DNA of 64,000 nt, from the NCBI GenBank assembly GCA_023391535.1, contig JAEWAU010000044.1, positions 1-64,000 on the forward strand, written 5' to 3'. The notes under the pieces are model-generated. The model was not told where the DNA came from and did not search any database. It saw only the letters and a program-made list of their open reading frames with translations. Within the stretch, counting starts at the first letter, position 1. Each line of letters opens with the position of its first letter. Made by a program: the position numbers and the translations under genes. Below, one piece after another: positions 17,082 to 26,403 of this stretch. Origin of the DNA: Bacillota bacterium. GTDB lineage: Bacteria; Bacillota; Clostridia; Oscillospirales; Ethanoligenentaceae.

Positions 17082-18182
17082 TTACTTTACGAAAGAGCAG
17101 TGGTCGCCGCGCGAAAAATCAGGCTCGAAGCCCGCGCGCGCGATGCGCGCTGAGAGGCACGCGAGGCATTCGGCGGCTTCCTCCCCCGTGCAGATTTTAT
17201 TGTCGTAGAGCATGTAGTCCCGGCGGTGGGCCACGGGCGAAAGGTTGGGCATCACGACGTTGGCGCCGGCCCGCAGGCCCTTCTCGCGCCCGAACGGGTC
17301 CACCGTGCCCAAAGCCGTGGTGGCGGGAATGAGAGCCTGGGGCAGCAGCAGCCGCAGCAGCGCCAGCAGCACGAGCGTAAGCTCCACGCCGCCTGCGGGC
17401 TCGTTTGCAAATACGGTGTCGTGGTGCGGCACGAACGGGCCGATACCCACCATTTGGGGCGCCAGCTCGCGCAGAAACACGAAATCGGCGGCGAGATGCG
17501 CGAAGGTCTGGTAGGGCGAGCCCACCATGAAACCAGCGCCCACCTGGTAGCCGATCTCCTTGAGGTCATAGAGGCAGCGCTTGCGGTTTGGGAGGCTCAG
17601 CTCGGGCGGGTGGAGCAGGCGGTAATGCGCATCGTCCGCCGTTTCGTGGCGCAGCAGGTAGCGATCCGCCCCCGCGTCGTAATACCGCTGGTAGGCTTCG
17701 CGGCTTTTTTCGCCGATGCTCAGCGTTACCGCGCAGTCCGGGAATTTCTCTTTGATGGAGGAAACAATGGAGCAGAGCAGGTCGTCGGTGTAGAACGCGT
17801 CCTCGCCGCTTTGCAGCACGAAGGTGCGGAAGCCCAGGGCATGGCCCTGTTCGCAGCACGCGAGGATTTCCTCGGGCGAAAGGCGGTAGCGCCGGGCGTT
17901 TTGGTTGGAGCGGCGGATGCCGCAGTAGTAGCAGTCGTTTTTGCAGAAGCTCGAAAACTCCACAAGGCCCCGGAAATAGACCTTTTTGCCGTACCACTGC
18001 TCGCGCACGCGGTTCGCGGCGGCAAACAGCGCCGCCGTATCGGCCTTTGGGGCGCCCGCGTAAAAGCGGATGAGCTCCTCGAAGCCCTCCGCGCCGAGCG
18101 TGCGCAGCGTTTCGGGTTCGGGGGGGAGCCGCGTGGGCGCGGCCTGCGGGGCCGTTTTTGTTTCAATGGGCGTGAAGGGCAT
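17082..18182 (-). CDS. hydE: [FeFe]-hydrogenase maturation radical SAM protein HydE
   Basis: A 366-aa radical SAM enzyme of the BioB-like superfamily. The cluster motif CxxxCxxC is Cys80, Cys84, Cys87 (FCKNDCYYCGIRRSN). The following GEDAFYTDD, the RHETAD segment and GFMVGSPYQT match HydE, which helps build the H-cluster dithiomethylamine bridge. HydF and HydG and the hydrogenase are not in this window. ATG 18182 follows AAGGAA; upstream in-frame sequence belongs to the EcfT 3' end. Fermentative hydrogen production is the implied physiology. Confidence 0.9.
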   Translation of the reverse strand: MPFTPIETKTAPQAAPTRLPPEPETLRTLGAEGFEELIRFYAGAPKADTAALFAAANRVREQWYGKKVYFRGLVEFSSFCKNDCYYCGIRRSNQNARRYRLSPEEILACCEQGHALGFRTFVLQSGEDAFYTDDLLCSIVSSIKEKFPDCAVTLSIGEKSREAYQRYYDAGADRYLLRHETADDAHYRLLHPPELSLPNRKRCLYDLKEIGYQVGAGFMVGSPYQTFAHLAADFVFLRELAPQMVGIGPFVPHHDTVFANEPAGGVELTLVLLALLRLLLPQALIPATTALGTVDPFGREKGLRAGANVVMPNLSPVAHRRDYMLYDNKICTGEEAAECLACLSARIARAGFEPDFSRGDHCSFVK

Positions 18183-18261
18183 GAGAGGTTCCTTTCTGGC
18201 TGGTCTGAGCGGCTCACGGCACGGCGCGTTCGAAGCAAAAATAGCGGTCGCAGCCGGGTTG

Positions 18262-19173
18262 CTATTCCGCCCGGGCAAAGGCCCCGGGGCCACTCGCACG
18301 GTTCATGCGGCGGGTCGCCGCGCGCCAGCGCAATGCGGATACCGCACGGCAGGCGGGCAGGGCCGCGGCGAGCGCGGCGTAGAAAAGGCCCGCCGGCAGC
18401 GCGCCGGAAAACGACACGCGCGGAAAAAAGCGGCAGCGCGCAAACCGGTAAAAGCAGAAGACGCAGCCCGCCGCGCACAGCAGCGTATAGCCGAGCGCCA
18501 GCGCGTCGCGCCGCGCAAAACGGAAAACGGAAAACGACGTGCGGCGCGAAAGGCCGTAGCCGCGCGCCTTCATGGAATCGGCGGTATCCAGCCCGTCCTC
18601 CATCGACCAGCTCAGCAGAACGGAAACCTCCCCCAAACGCCGGCGAAACGCGCCGCGCCGCCCGTTTTCCGCCGGGCTTTGACGCAGCGTGCGCTGCACG
18701 GCCTCAATCTCGCGCAGGCGGCGCGCAAACAGAGGGAGCATGCGCTGGGTCATGGTGACGAGCATGGACGCGGCGGGTGCAACCGGGGAAAACAGGTAGG
18801 AAAAACGGTCCGGCGGCACGAGGACGTTATAGACGCCGAACAGCCAGAACACCAGCAACAGCGAGCCGCCCTGGCACAGGCCGTAGATCAGCGCCTCGCG
18901 CGTAACGGGGCTGCCCCAAAAATAGAACAGCAGGGTTTTGCCGCCGTGGTTCACAAGCGGGTTGAACACCGCGAACGCCGCGCACACCGGCAGGTTCCAG
19001 GCGAGCTGCCGCAAAAAGGGGCGCGCGCGCAGCATCAGGTTCTGCAGGGCGGCGGCGGCAAGCCCAAGCGCGATGAGCGCGGGGTGAAAACAGAGCATGG
19101 CCAGCACCAGAAGCGCGGCGCTGTAAAAAAACGCCGCCGCCGGATGGAACCCGCCGGCCGCCGTGCGCGCCAT
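18262..19173 (-). CDS. ECF transporter T component (EcfT/CbiQ-like)
   Basis: A 303-aa membrane protein with about six hydrophobic segments. The cytoplasmic coupling motif MEDGLDTADSMKARGYG contains the Ala-Arg-Gly signature of EcfT proteins that contact the ATPases. AAGGGGGG precedes the ATG. It lies 64 bp downstream of a DUF4430 lipoprotein and 79 bp upstream of hydE on the same strand. No ATPase or S component is in the window; they are presumably encoded elsewhere. Cobalamin is a reasonable guess for the substrate because of the DUF4430 neighbour, but this is inference. Confidence 0.82.
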   Translation of the reverse strand: MARTAAGGFHPAAAFFYSAALLVLAMLCFHPALIALGLAAAALQNLMLRARPFLRQLAWNLPVCAAFAVFNPLVNHGGKTLLFYFWGSPVTREALIYGLCQGGSLLLVFWLFGVYNVLVPPDRFSYLFSPVAPAASMLVTMTQRMLPLFARRLREIEAVQRTLRQSPAENGRRGAFRRRLGEVSVLLSWSMEDGLDTADSMKARGYGLSRRTSFSVFRFARRDALALGYTLLCAAGCVFCFYRFARCRFFPRVSFSGALPAGLFYAALAAALPACRAVSALRWRAATRRMNRASGPGAFARAE

Positions 19174-19237
19174 GCCCTGCCCCCCTTTTTACTTCCCGTT
19201 TTTTTGTTTCCGATAAACGGATGCAGCAAACAAACTG

Positions 19238-19855
19238 TTACGGATTTTTACCGTCGGTAGTATAGATCCAATCGACTTTGTCACCGGGCTTCGGTTTGTA
19301 CCTTTTGCAGGAGATATTCGGATATGTTCCGTTTACGCGGTAGGTCCAGCCGCTGGAACTGCCCTTATCGAATTCCGCGACGCCGTCGATGGCGGAGACA
19401 TATTCCCCGTTGAGTGTGCTCCGGGCCGCGAGCAGGATGTCTTTGGCCTTGCAATAGCGCGCGAGCACGGAATAGACCGAATCGCCGCTCTGCAGGGGCA
19501 CCCGGACGCCGCTTGCCACCATGCCGTCGTCGCCGCGCGTGGCGTCGATGGTGAGGGCGACGGTTTGGACCGCGGGCGCGGAGGACGGCGAAGCGCCGGA
19601 CGGCGAAGTTCCGGACGAAGCCCGCGAGGAGGCCGCGCCCGCGGCGGAGGACGTGGAAGAGGAACCGCCCGGCACAGAAGAGGACGGCGCGCCGGACGAA
19701 GACGAAACAGAGGAGGACGAAACGGCGGAGGAGGACGGAACGGACGACGAGGCTGCGGAAACGCCGGCGGCCTTTTTGCAGCCGGAGAGCAGCAGCGCGA
19801 GCGTCAGGGCGAGCCCCAGCGCCGCCGCGGCCATCCGCGGAATTCTTTTCTGCAC
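19238..19855 (-). CDS. DUF4430 lipoprotein
   Basis: A 205-aa lipoprotein. The signal peptide ends in LLLSGC; a Ser/Ala/Gly/Pro linker (about 35-100) separates it from a C-terminal DUF4430 domain (about 108-205) with GDSVYSVLARYC and SSGWTYRVNGTYPN. DUF4430 resembles the C-terminal ligand-binding part of transcobalamin/intrinsic factor, and such proteins often accompany ECF transport genes, as here. The GTG at 19855 has a well-spaced AAGGAGG; another GTG at 19882 does not. A surface vitamin-capture role is likely but unproven. Confidence 0.82.
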   Translation of the reverse strand: MQKRIPRMAAAALGLALTLALLLSGCKKAAGVSAASSSVPSSSAVSSSSVSSSSGAPSSSVPGGSSSTSSAAGAASSRASSGTSPSGASPSSAPAVQTVALTIDATRGDDGMVASGVRVPLQSGDSVYSVLARYCKAKDILLAARSTLNGEYVSAIDGVAEFDKGSSSGWTYRVNGTYPNISCKRYKPKPGDKVDWIYTTDGKNP

Positions 19856-20069
19856 GGGCGTTCCTCCTTCCGGCAATCGCACATTTTATTTATACGGTAT
19901 TTTCAGTTCCGATTGACACGTTCCGCGTATTTTGCTCCGCCGCCGGAGGCGGCAAGGCGAAATATAACTTCCGGAAACAGGAATTGAAATTGCCGTCGTT
20001 TACGGGCGGCGTGCCGCCCATGGCTTTATTGTACCCTGCGGGGCCGCGGCTGTCAAACGCCGGGGGCGC

Positions 20070-20102
20070 CAAACGGGCCCCCGCCCGAAAGGCGGAGGCC
20101 CG
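20070..20102 (-). terminator. Probable terminator after glnN
   Basis: An 11-bp stem with one mismatch, GGGCCTCCGCC against GGCGGGGGCCC on the minus strand, closed by a TTTC loop. Only a short T tract (GTTT) follows, so efficiency is uncertain. Confidence 0.6.
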
Positions 20103-20127
20103 TGCCTGTGCAAAGCGCGGCGCGTTT

Positions 20128-22227
20128 TTACACGCGGAACAGCAGGTCGGCGTAGGTGGGCAGCGGCCACACGTTTGCCGGAACGATGCCCTCGAGCTCG
20201 TCGGCCACGGCGCGGACGGCGTTCATCGCGGGAATGACTTCGTCGCGGTAAGCCTGGGCGCTCATCTTCGGGCATTCAACGGCGGAAGCCTTCTCCGTTA
20301 CGGCCTTGAGCGAGGCGATGTTGGCGGCGAAGCTGTCGGCCAGAGCGGAAACGTGCTCCAGCAGGCCGGCGGTTGCGGTTCCGGCCACGCCGGCGGCCTT
20401 GAGGCCCGCGCTCAGCGACGTTAAGCTCGCGAGGAACTTGAGCGTGGCGGGCAGCAGCTGGCGGTTTGCGATATCCAGCGTGGTGAGCGCTTCGATATTG
20501 ATGGTCTTGGAATACTTTTCGAGGTAGATCTCGTAGCGCGAGTCGATCTCGACTTCGGTGAGGACGCCCTGGCGCTCCAGAACCTCGGCGTTCTTCGCGA
20601 CTTTGAGCACTTCGATGGTATCCACCGTATTGGTGATGTTGGGCAGGCCGCGCTTTTCGGCCTCGACCACCCATTCGGGCGCGTAGTTGTTGCCGTTGAA
20701 GATCACGCGCTTGTGCTTCTGAACGGTCTCCTTCACGATGGCGGCCACTTCGGCGATGAAATCGGGGGCTTTTTCGAGGCGGTCCGCAAACCGGGAGAGC
20801 TCGTCGGCCACGATGGCGTTGAGAACATAGCAGGGCTCCGCTATGCTCTGGGAAGAGGCGGCCATGCGGAACTCGAACTTGTTGCCCGTGAAGGCGAACG
20901 GCGAGGTGCGGTTGCGGTCGGTCGTATCCTTCGGGAGGTTCGGCAGGCTGGAAGCGCCGATATCGATGGCGGCTCCCGGAACGCCCTTGTAGGGCGCGCC
21001 GGTCTCGATGGATTCGAGCACGGCGGCAAGTTCTTCGCCCACGAAGATCGAAATGATGGCCGGAGGCGCTTCGTTGGCGCCCAGGCGATGGTCGTTGCCG
21101 GCGCTCGCAACCGTGAGGCGCAGCAGGTCGGCGTATTCGTCCACGGCCTTGATGACGGCCGCGAGGAAGAGCAGGAACTGCGCGTTCTCACGCGGGGTCT
21201 TGCCCGGGTTGAGCAGGTTCTCGCCGTCGTTGGTCGCCATGGACCAGTTGACGTGTTTGCCGCTGCCGTTGACGCCGTCGAAGGCTTTCTCGTGCAGCAG
21301 GCAGGCCAGGCCGTGCTTCTTGGCCACCTTGCGCATCATTTCCATGACGAGCTGGTTGTGGTCGGTGGCGACGTTGGCGGAATCGAAGATGAGCGCCAGC
21401 TCGTGCTGCGCGGGCGCGACTTCGTTGTGTTTGGTTTTGGCGGTGATGCCGAGCTTCCACAGCTCCACGTCCAGGTCGTGCATGAAGGCGCTCACCTTCA
21501 GGCGCAGGCGGGCGAAGTACTGGTCCTCCATCTCCTGGCCCTTCGGGGGCTTCGCGCCGAACAGCGTGCGGCCGGAAAGGATGAGGTCGAGGCGCTTGTT
21601 GTAGAGCTCGCGGTTGACGAGGAAGTACTCCTGCTCCGGGCCTACGGTGGTGATCACCATATCGGACGTGGTGTTGCCGAACAGCTTGAGCACCCGCAGC
21701 GCGGCCTTGCTCAGCGCTTCGGAGGAGCGCAGCAGGGGGGCCTTTTCATCCAGCGCTTCGCCGGTGTAGGAAATGAACGCCGTGGGGATATACAGCGTGC
21801 CTTCCTTTACGAACGCGGGGGACGTGCAGTCCCACGCGGTGTAGCCGCGGGCTTCGAAGGTGGCGCGCAGGCCGCCGGAGGGGAAGGAGGAGGCGTCCGG
21901 TTCGCCCTTGATGAGCTCTTTGCCGGAGAATTCCAAAACCACGTTGCCGTCGGGGGTGGGAGAAATGAAAGAATCGTGCTTCTCGGCGGTGATCCCGGTC
22001 ATCGGCTGGAACCAGTGCGTGTAATGCGTGGCGCCGTGCTCGATGGCCCAGTCCTTCATGGCGTTGGCCACGACGTCCGCGATGGAGGGATCGAGCGGAA
22101 GGCCGTGCTCGATGGTCTTTTTCAGGATCTTATAGGTCGCCTTGGGCAAGCGCGCTTTCATGACGGAATCGCCAAACACATACTCGCCAAAGATCTCTGC
22201 GGGATTCAGTGCTTTTTCGGTTTCCAT
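20128..22227 (-). CDS. glnN: Type III glutamine synthetase
   Basis: A 699-aa GSIII, assimilating ammonia into glutamine with ATP; members of this class are about 700 aa and form dodecamers, unlike the ~450-aa GlnA. Diagnostic blocks are [40 protein letters not shown] and [13 protein letters not shown]. An AAGGGGG site precedes ATG 22227. It is transcribed alone from a near-consensus promoter, and its leader folds into a terminator-like hairpin competing with an upstream hairpin. Confidence 0.97.
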   Translation of the reverse strand: METEKALNPAEIFGEYVFGDSVMKARLPKATYKILKKTIEHGLPLDPSIADVVANAMKDWAIEHGATHYTHWFQPMTGITAEKHDSFISPTPDGNVVLEFSGKELIKGEPDASSFPSGGLRATFEARGYTAWDCTSPAFVKEGTLYIPTAFISYTGEALDEKAPLLRSSEALSKAALRVLKLFGNTTSDMVITTVGPEQEYFLVNRELYNKRLDLILSGRTLFGAKPPKGQEMEDQYFARLRLKVSAFMHDLDVELWKLGITAKTKHNEVAPAQHELALIFDSANVATDHNQLVMEMMRKVAKKHGLACLLHEKAFDGVNGSGKHVNWSMATNDGENLLNPGKTPRENAQFLLFLAAVIKAVDEYADLLRLTVASAGNDHRLGANEAPPAIISIFVGEELAAVLESIETGAPYKGVPGAAIDIGASSLPNLPKDTTDRNRTSPFAFTGNKFEFRMAASSQSIAEPCYVLNAIVADELSRFADRLEKAPDFIAEVAAIVKETVQKHKRVIFNGNNYAPEWVVEAEKRGLPNITNTVDTIEVLKVAKNAEVLERQGVLTEVEIDSRYEIYLEKYSKTINIEALTTLDIANRQLLPATLKFLASLTSLSAGLKAAGVAGTATAGLLEHVSALADSFAANIASLKAVTEKASAVECPKMSAQAYRDEVIPAMNAVRAVADELEGIVPANVWPLPTYADLLFRV

Positions 22228-22253
22228 TTCTTCTTTGCCCCCTTATTTGAATC

Positions 22254-22335
22254 AAAAACAGGCGCTTCACGGTTCCGCCGCAGCCTGCAGAAAGCAGAAA
22301 CCGGGGCGGCGAGCCGTGAAACGCCTTCGTTTCAC
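22254..22335 (-). promoter_or_regulatory. glnN leader: putative transcription attenuator
   Basis: In the 115-nt leader, GTGAAACG (22335-22328) can pair with CGTTTCAC (22323-22316). The latter overlaps GCGTTTCACGG (22324-22314), which pairs over 11 bp (one G-T) with CCGTGAAGCGC (22272-22262). The second stem is extended by CGCCGC/GCGGCG and followed by TTTTT at 22258-22254, making a terminator. The two folds exclude each other. No known riboswitch class was recognised. Confidence 0.65.
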
Positions 22336-22349
22336 CTGTGCTATTCAGT

Positions 22350-22378
22350 AGTATAACATAAGAGCGGGAAATCTGCAA
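22350..22378 (-). promoter_or_regulatory. glnN promoter
   Basis: TTGCAG (22378-22373), 17-bp spacer, TATACT (22355-22350), reading leftward. Transcription should begin near 22343, about 115 nt before the glnN start codon. Confidence 0.82.
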
Positions 22379-22570
22379 GTTTCTATTAATGAAAATTCAT
22401 ATTCTAAGATCAGTACAAAAAGCCGCGCCAATAATGTGGAAATCTTGCACAAAACCCCCAAACGCTTTGCGGCGGGCGAGGCAGAACGGCTGCAAACGGC
22501 GCGGAAAACAGGCCGGTATCCTGCATTTCTCCCGCAAAATGCAGCCCGGAGAGAGAGTTCTCCTGCAGGC

Positions 22571-22591
22571 GGTTTTGCGGGACGCAAACCG
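22571..22591 (-). other. Hairpin just after gatB
   Basis: Inverted repeat CGGTTTTGC-GGGAC-GCAAACCG shortly downstream of the gatB stop, followed further on by CTGCATTT/AAATGCAG near 22527-22550. Neither has a T tract. They may protect the gatCAB mRNA end or act as weak terminators; the rest of this 200-bp gap shows nothing coding. Confidence 0.4.
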
Positions 22592-22599
22592 GCGGGAGC

Positions 22600-24024
22600 T
22601 CAGCGCTTCAGCCGTTCGATCAGGAGGGTGCGCAGGGCGGCCGGGTCCGCCTTGCCGCGCAAAGCGCGCATGGCCTGCCCGATGAGGAACGAAAGGGCCT
22701 TTTCCTTGCCCGAGCGGAAATCCTCCGCGGGGCCGGGGTTTTCGGCAAGGACCTTTTCCACGGCGGCCGCAAGCGCATCCGCGTCGCCCACCACGGCGAG
22801 GCCGTGCTTTTCCACGAGCTTCTCGGGCGTTTCGTCCGGTTCCTCGAACAGCAGCGCCAGAACCTTTTTGCCGGAGGAGGCCGTGATGCGCCCGGCTTTT
22901 ACCAGCCGCAGAACGCCCACGAGGCCCGCCGCCGGGAAGGGGATGTCCTCCGGCTCCAGCTCGCGTTCCTTCAGGTCGTGCAGCAGCTCGCCCACGATCC
23001 ATTTGGCGGCCTCCTGCGCCTCGTTGCCCGCGGCGGCCTCGTCGTAAAAATCCGAGAGCGCGCGCGAGGCCGTGAGAAGCGCGGCGTCGGCCTCCGAAAC
23101 GCCCGCGTCCGCATAGCGGCGCAGCCGTGCCTCGGGCATTTCGGGAAGCTGCGCGCGAATCTCTTCGATGCGCGCGTCGGTGAGCACCACGGGCACGATA
23201 TCCGGCTCGGGGAAGTAGCGGTAGTCGTTGGCCTCCTCCTTGCCGCGCATGGAACGGCTCTCGCCGCGGCCGTCGTCCCAGCGGCGCGTCTCCTGCACAA
23301 CGGCGTTTCCCGCTTCCAGTTCCTCGATCTGCCGCGCGCGCTCCCCTTCCACCGCGCGGAAAATGGCGCGCAGCGAATTGATGTTCTTCATCTCGGTGCG
23401 CGTGCCGAGCTTTTCGCTCCCCAGCGGGCGCACCGAAACGTTCACGTCCGCGCGCAGGGAGCCCTGCTCCATGCGGCAATCCGAAACGCCCGCGTAGAGC
23501 AGCACGGCGCGCACGCGCTCCACGTATTCGCGCGTTTCTTCCGGGGTGCGCAGGTCCGGCTCCGAAACGATCTCGATGAGCGGCACGCCGCAGCGGTTGT
23601 AATCGACATAGGTGCGGCGCGCGGCGGGGTCGTGCGTGAGCTTGCCGGCGTCCTCTTCGATGTGGATGCGCGTGATGCCGATCTTTTTGCCCGAGGAGAG
23701 CCGCACCCAGCCGCCCTTGCACAGCGGCAGGTCGTACTGGGAGATCTGATAGTTCTTGGGCAGGTCGGGGTAGAAGTAGTTCTTGCGGTCGAGCTTGGAG
23801 AAATGCGCGATTTCGCAGTTCATGGCAAGCCCCGCGCGCACCGCGTATTCCACCACGCGGCGGTTGAGCACCGGCAGCGTGCCCGGCATCCCTGTGCACA
23901 CCGGGCAGCAGTGCGTGTTCGGCTCGCCGCCGAATTCAGTGGAGCATCCGCAGAAAATCTTCGTTTTGGTGGAGAGCTCGGCGTGGATCTCGAGCCCGAC
24001 CACCGATTCATAGTCTTTCGCCAT
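22600..24024 (-). CDS. gatB: Asp-tRNA(Asn)/Glu-tRNA(Gln) amidotransferase subunit B
   Basis: A 474-aa kinase/tRNA-binding subunit of GatCAB. It starts MAKDYESVVGLEIHAELST, with the typical KIFCGC...CCPVCTGMPG zinc-binding region and KNYFYPDLPKNYQISQY, and ends in a YqeY-like tail domain. GatCAB converts misacylated Glu-tRNA(Gln) or Asp-tRNA(Asn) to the correct aminoacyl-tRNA. It follows gatA by 83 bp on the same strand. Length is normal. Confidence 0.97.
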   Translation of the reverse strand: MAKDYESVVGLEIHAELSTKTKIFCGCSTEFGGEPNTHCCPVCTGMPGTLPVLNRRVVEYAVRAGLAMNCEIAHFSKLDRKNYFYPDLPKNYQISQYDLPLCKGGWVRLSSGKKIGITRIHIEEDAGKLTHDPAARRTYVDYNRCGVPLIEIVSEPDLRTPEETREYVERVRAVLLYAGVSDCRMEQGSLRADVNVSVRPLGSEKLGTRTEMKNINSLRAIFRAVEGERARQIEELEAGNAVVQETRRWDDGRGESRSMRGKEEANDYRYFPEPDIVPVVLTDARIEEIRAQLPEMPEARLRRYADAGVSEADAALLTASRALSDFYDEAAAGNEAQEAAKWIVGELLHDLKERELEPEDIPFPAAGLVGVLRLVKAGRITASSGKKVLALLFEEPDETPEKLVEKHGLAVVGDADALAAAVEKVLAENPGPAEDFRSGKEKALSFLIGQAMRALRGKADPAALRTLLIERLKR

Positions 24025-24107
24025 AACCGTTCCCGTGCCTTTCCGTTTTGCGGTGTCCCGTTTCCGGCATTTCCGGAACAGATCAATCTTTATCTTTGCT
24101 GGAATTG

Positions 24108-25565
24108 CTATGAGAGCGGCGGAGCCTTGCGGATGGGGGCGGACTGCTCGAAGGCGTAGGCCGCGCGCAGCATCTGCGGCTCGCCGAACGCCGGCCCGAT
24201 GACGTGCAGGCCGATGGGCATGCCGTCGCCGTCGAACCCGCAGTTGAGCGAGAGCGCGGGCAGCCCCGCGATGTTGACGGGCACGGTGTAGACGTCGCCC
24301 AGGTACATGGCCAGCGGGTCGCCGCTTTTGGCGCCGAGCGGGTAGGCCGTGGTGGGCGCCGTGGGCCCGATGATGAGGTCGTAGCGCGCGAACACCGAAT
24401 CGAACCCGTTTTTGATGATGCGGCGCACCTTGAGCGCCTTTTTGTAATAAGCGTCGTAATAGCCCGCCGAAAGCGCGTAGGTGCCGAGCATGATGCGGCG
24501 CTTCACCTCGCGGCCGAAGCCCTCGCCGCGCGAGCGGTCCATCAGCTGCGCGAGGCTGCGGCAGTCCTCGGCCGCGTAGCCGAACTTCACGCCGTCGTAC
24601 CGCGCGAGGTTGGAGCTCGCCTCCGCCGAGGAGATGAGGTAATAGGCCGGCACGGCGTAATCCGCGGCGGGGAGGCTCACCTCGTCCACCTGCGCGCCCA
24701 GCGCCTCGAAACGCTTTCCGGCGCGCAGCACGGCCTCTTTCACGGCGGGGTCGAGCCCCTCGCCGAGGTATTCGCGGGGGATGCCGATCTTCATGCCCGC
24801 GGCGCCGTCCTTGAGCCCCCGCGTGTAATCGGGGTGGTTATATTCGGCGCTTGTGGAATCGCGCGCGTCCGCGCCGCAGATGAGGTTCAGTACGGCGGCG
24901 CAGTCCTCCACCGTGCGCGCGATGGGGCCGATCTGGTCGAGCGACGAGGCGAACGCCACGAGCCCGTAGCGCGAAACGGCGCCGTAGGTGGGTTTGAGCC
25001 CCACCACGCCGCAGAACGACGACGGCTGCCGGATGGAGCCGCCGGTATCCGACCCGAGCGCGAAGAATGCCTCGCCCGCCGCCACGGCCGCGGCCGCGCC
25101 GCCCGAGGAGCCGCCCGGCACGCGCGAAAGATTCCACGGGTTATGCGTCTTTTTGAAATAGGAGGTTTCGGTGGAACCGCCCATGGCGAACTCATCCAGA
25201 TTGAGCTTGCCGAGCGTGGGGCACCCGGCCTCGGCGAGCTTTTCGCACACGGCCGCGTCGTAAGGCGGCGCGAAATGCTCGAGCATCCGGGAGGCGCAGG
25301 TGGTGGGAATGCCTTTCGTGCAGATATTGTCCTTGAGCGCGGCGGGCACGCCGCACAGCGCGCCGCCTTCGCCCGCGTCGAGCTTTTGCTGCGCGGCCTT
25401 CGCCTGCGCTCCGGCCTTTTCGCGGCAGAGGCTCAGGTAGGCGCCCGTTTCGCCGTCGGTTTGGGCGATGCGCTCGTATTGGGCGCGCAGCAGCTCCTCC
25501 GCCGCGACCTCGCGCTTTTTCAGCAGCGCCGCGGCCTGCACGGCGCTCAGTTGATACAGCTCCAT
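24108..25565 (-). CDS. gatA: Asp-tRNA(Asn)/Glu-tRNA(Gln) amidotransferase subunit A
   Basis: A 485-aa amidase-signature enzyme that releases ammonia from glutamine for GatB. The Ser-cisSer-Lys triad is visible: Lys in ALKDNI, Ser in GGSSGG, and Ser in SDTGGSIRQP. ATG 25565 follows AAAAGGAC and begins MELYQLSAVQAAALL; the in-frame extension upstream would run into gatC and is rejected. Middle gene of gatC-gatA-gatB. Confidence 0.97.
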   Translation of the reverse strand: MELYQLSAVQAAALLKKREVAAEELLRAQYERIAQTDGETGAYLSLCREKAGAQAKAAQQKLDAGEGGALCGVPAALKDNICTKGIPTTCASRMLEHFAPPYDAAVCEKLAEAGCPTLGKLNLDEFAMGGSTETSYFKKTHNPWNLSRVPGGSSGGAAAAVAAGEAFFALGSDTGGSIRQPSSFCGVVGLKPTYGAVSRYGLVAFASSLDQIGPIARTVEDCAAVLNLICGADARDSTSAEYNHPDYTRGLKDGAAGMKIGIPREYLGEGLDPAVKEAVLRAGKRFEALGAQVDEVSLPAADYAVPAYYLISSAEASSNLARYDGVKFGYAAEDCRSLAQLMDRSRGEGFGREVKRRIMLGTYALSAGYYDAYYKKALKVRRIIKNGFDSVFARYDLIIGPTAPTTAYPLGAKSGDPLAMYLGDVYTVPVNIAGLPALSLNCGFDGDGMPIGLHVIGPAFGEPQMLRAAYAFEQSAPIRKAPPLS

Positions 25566-25668
25566 TCGAAATGACCGTCCTTTTCCACGTTTGCGCTCCG
25601 CCTCAAAAGCCCCGCCCGCGCCCGGCGGCGTTTCCGGCCCGCCCCGGGGCTTTCCGAAGCTTCGCGGA

Positions 25669-25956
25669 TCACTGTTCCACGGCGAGCGGCACGTCGTAGC
25701 AGCCGCCCTCGGCCTTCGGCGCGCAGGCAAGCAGGGTGTCGCGGTCGGCCGAAGGCACGGGGTCGTCGTCCCGGAGGACGTTCGACAGCCCGAGCACATG
25801 CTCCATGGGTTCCACGCCCTCGGTGTCGATATCGGAGAGCGTGTTCATATACCCGATGATGGCGGAAAGGTCGGTTTCGAGCGCCGCCTTTTCCTCCCCG
25901 TTCAACTCCATGCGCGCCAGCTTCGTGAGATGGTCGATATCCGGTTTTTCAGCCAT
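25669..25956 (-). CDS. gatC: Asp-tRNA(Asn)/Glu-tRNA(Gln) amidotransferase subunit C
   Basis: A 95-aa small subunit that clamps GatA to GatB. It begins MAEKPDIDHLTKLARMELN, contains the conserved GVEPMEHV, and ends in the usual DxVPL-like tail. The ATG at 25956 sits after GAGGAGGG. First gene of the operon. A longer in-frame opening upstream is noncoding. Confidence 0.94.
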   Translation of the reverse strand: MAEKPDIDHLTKLARMELNGEEKAALETDLSAIIGYMNTLSDIDTEGVEPMEHVLGLSNVLRDDDPVPSADRDTLLACAPKAEGGCYDVPLAVEQ

Positions 25957-26041
25957 GCGGGTCCCTCCTCTGCGGTTGCTTGCCGCCTGCAACGGTTTGA
26001 AAATGAATCGGTGCGTCCGCCAAATTGCAAATATTACGTTC

Positions 26042-26069
26042 ATTATAGCATAACCCGTTGGCAATTCAA
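26042..26069 (-). promoter_or_regulatory. gatCAB promoter
   Basis: TTGAAT (26069-26064), 16-bp spacer, TATAAT (26047-26042) preceded by TGC, an extended -10. The leader to gatC is about 80 nt with no recognisable T-box. Confidence 0.8.
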
Positions 26070-26191
26070 GCCTGCGCGCCCGGAATTCCGGGAATTGCCG
26101 GCGAATTCCCGTAAATTGCAGCCTGAAAAAAGAAATGCTGCACAAATGTGCAGGAGGGCGGAATTCGTCCGCAAGCGACAAAAAGAAAATA

Positions 26192-26220
26192 TTGACAGTA
26201 TTGATAGCATATGGTATACT
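26192..26220 (+). promoter_or_regulatory. Strong consensus promoter with no following gene
   Basis: TTGACA (26192-26197), 17-bp spacer, TATACT (26215-26220): the closest match to sigma-A consensus in the gatC-ldh gap. It reads into DNA with no convincing ORF. Confidence 0.85.
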
Positions 26221-26225
26221 CGCGT

Positions 26226-26380
26226 CCGGGAGCTCGGGCAGGCCCGGCGCCGCTTGTGAGCGGAGCCGCGGAGTCCCAATCGAGAGCGGAGCTCTCCCTC
26301 CCTCCAGAAGAAGCGTCCCGGGCCCGATTCGCGCGGCCCGGGGACGGCGAAACGCCATCCTTTGCGCGTTTCTTCCATGG
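26226..26380 (+). ncRNA. Candidate structured non-coding RNA
   Basis: Downstream of the promoter at 26192 there are five successive inverted repeats: CCGGG/CCCGG (26226/26243), CCGCT-TGTG-AGCGG (26250-26263), GAGAGC-GGA-GCTCTC (26282-26296), CGTCCCGGGCC/GGCCCGGGGACG (26314-26346, one bulge) and GAAACGC/GCGTTTC (26349-26372). Arg/Pro-rich open frames here look like GC artefacts. No SRP, RNase P, tmRNA or clear 6S signature was seen. The 3' end is undefined; a clear T tract is lacking. Confidence 0.45.
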
Positions 26381-26403
26381 AACAGGTGAACAAGCGAATT
26401 CGG

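Noticed and set aside
22228..22342. ANTAR-protein dual-hairpin target in the glnN leader
   Set aside because: The hairpin loops are not hexanucleotides with the A1/G4 pattern; the first loop is AAGG.
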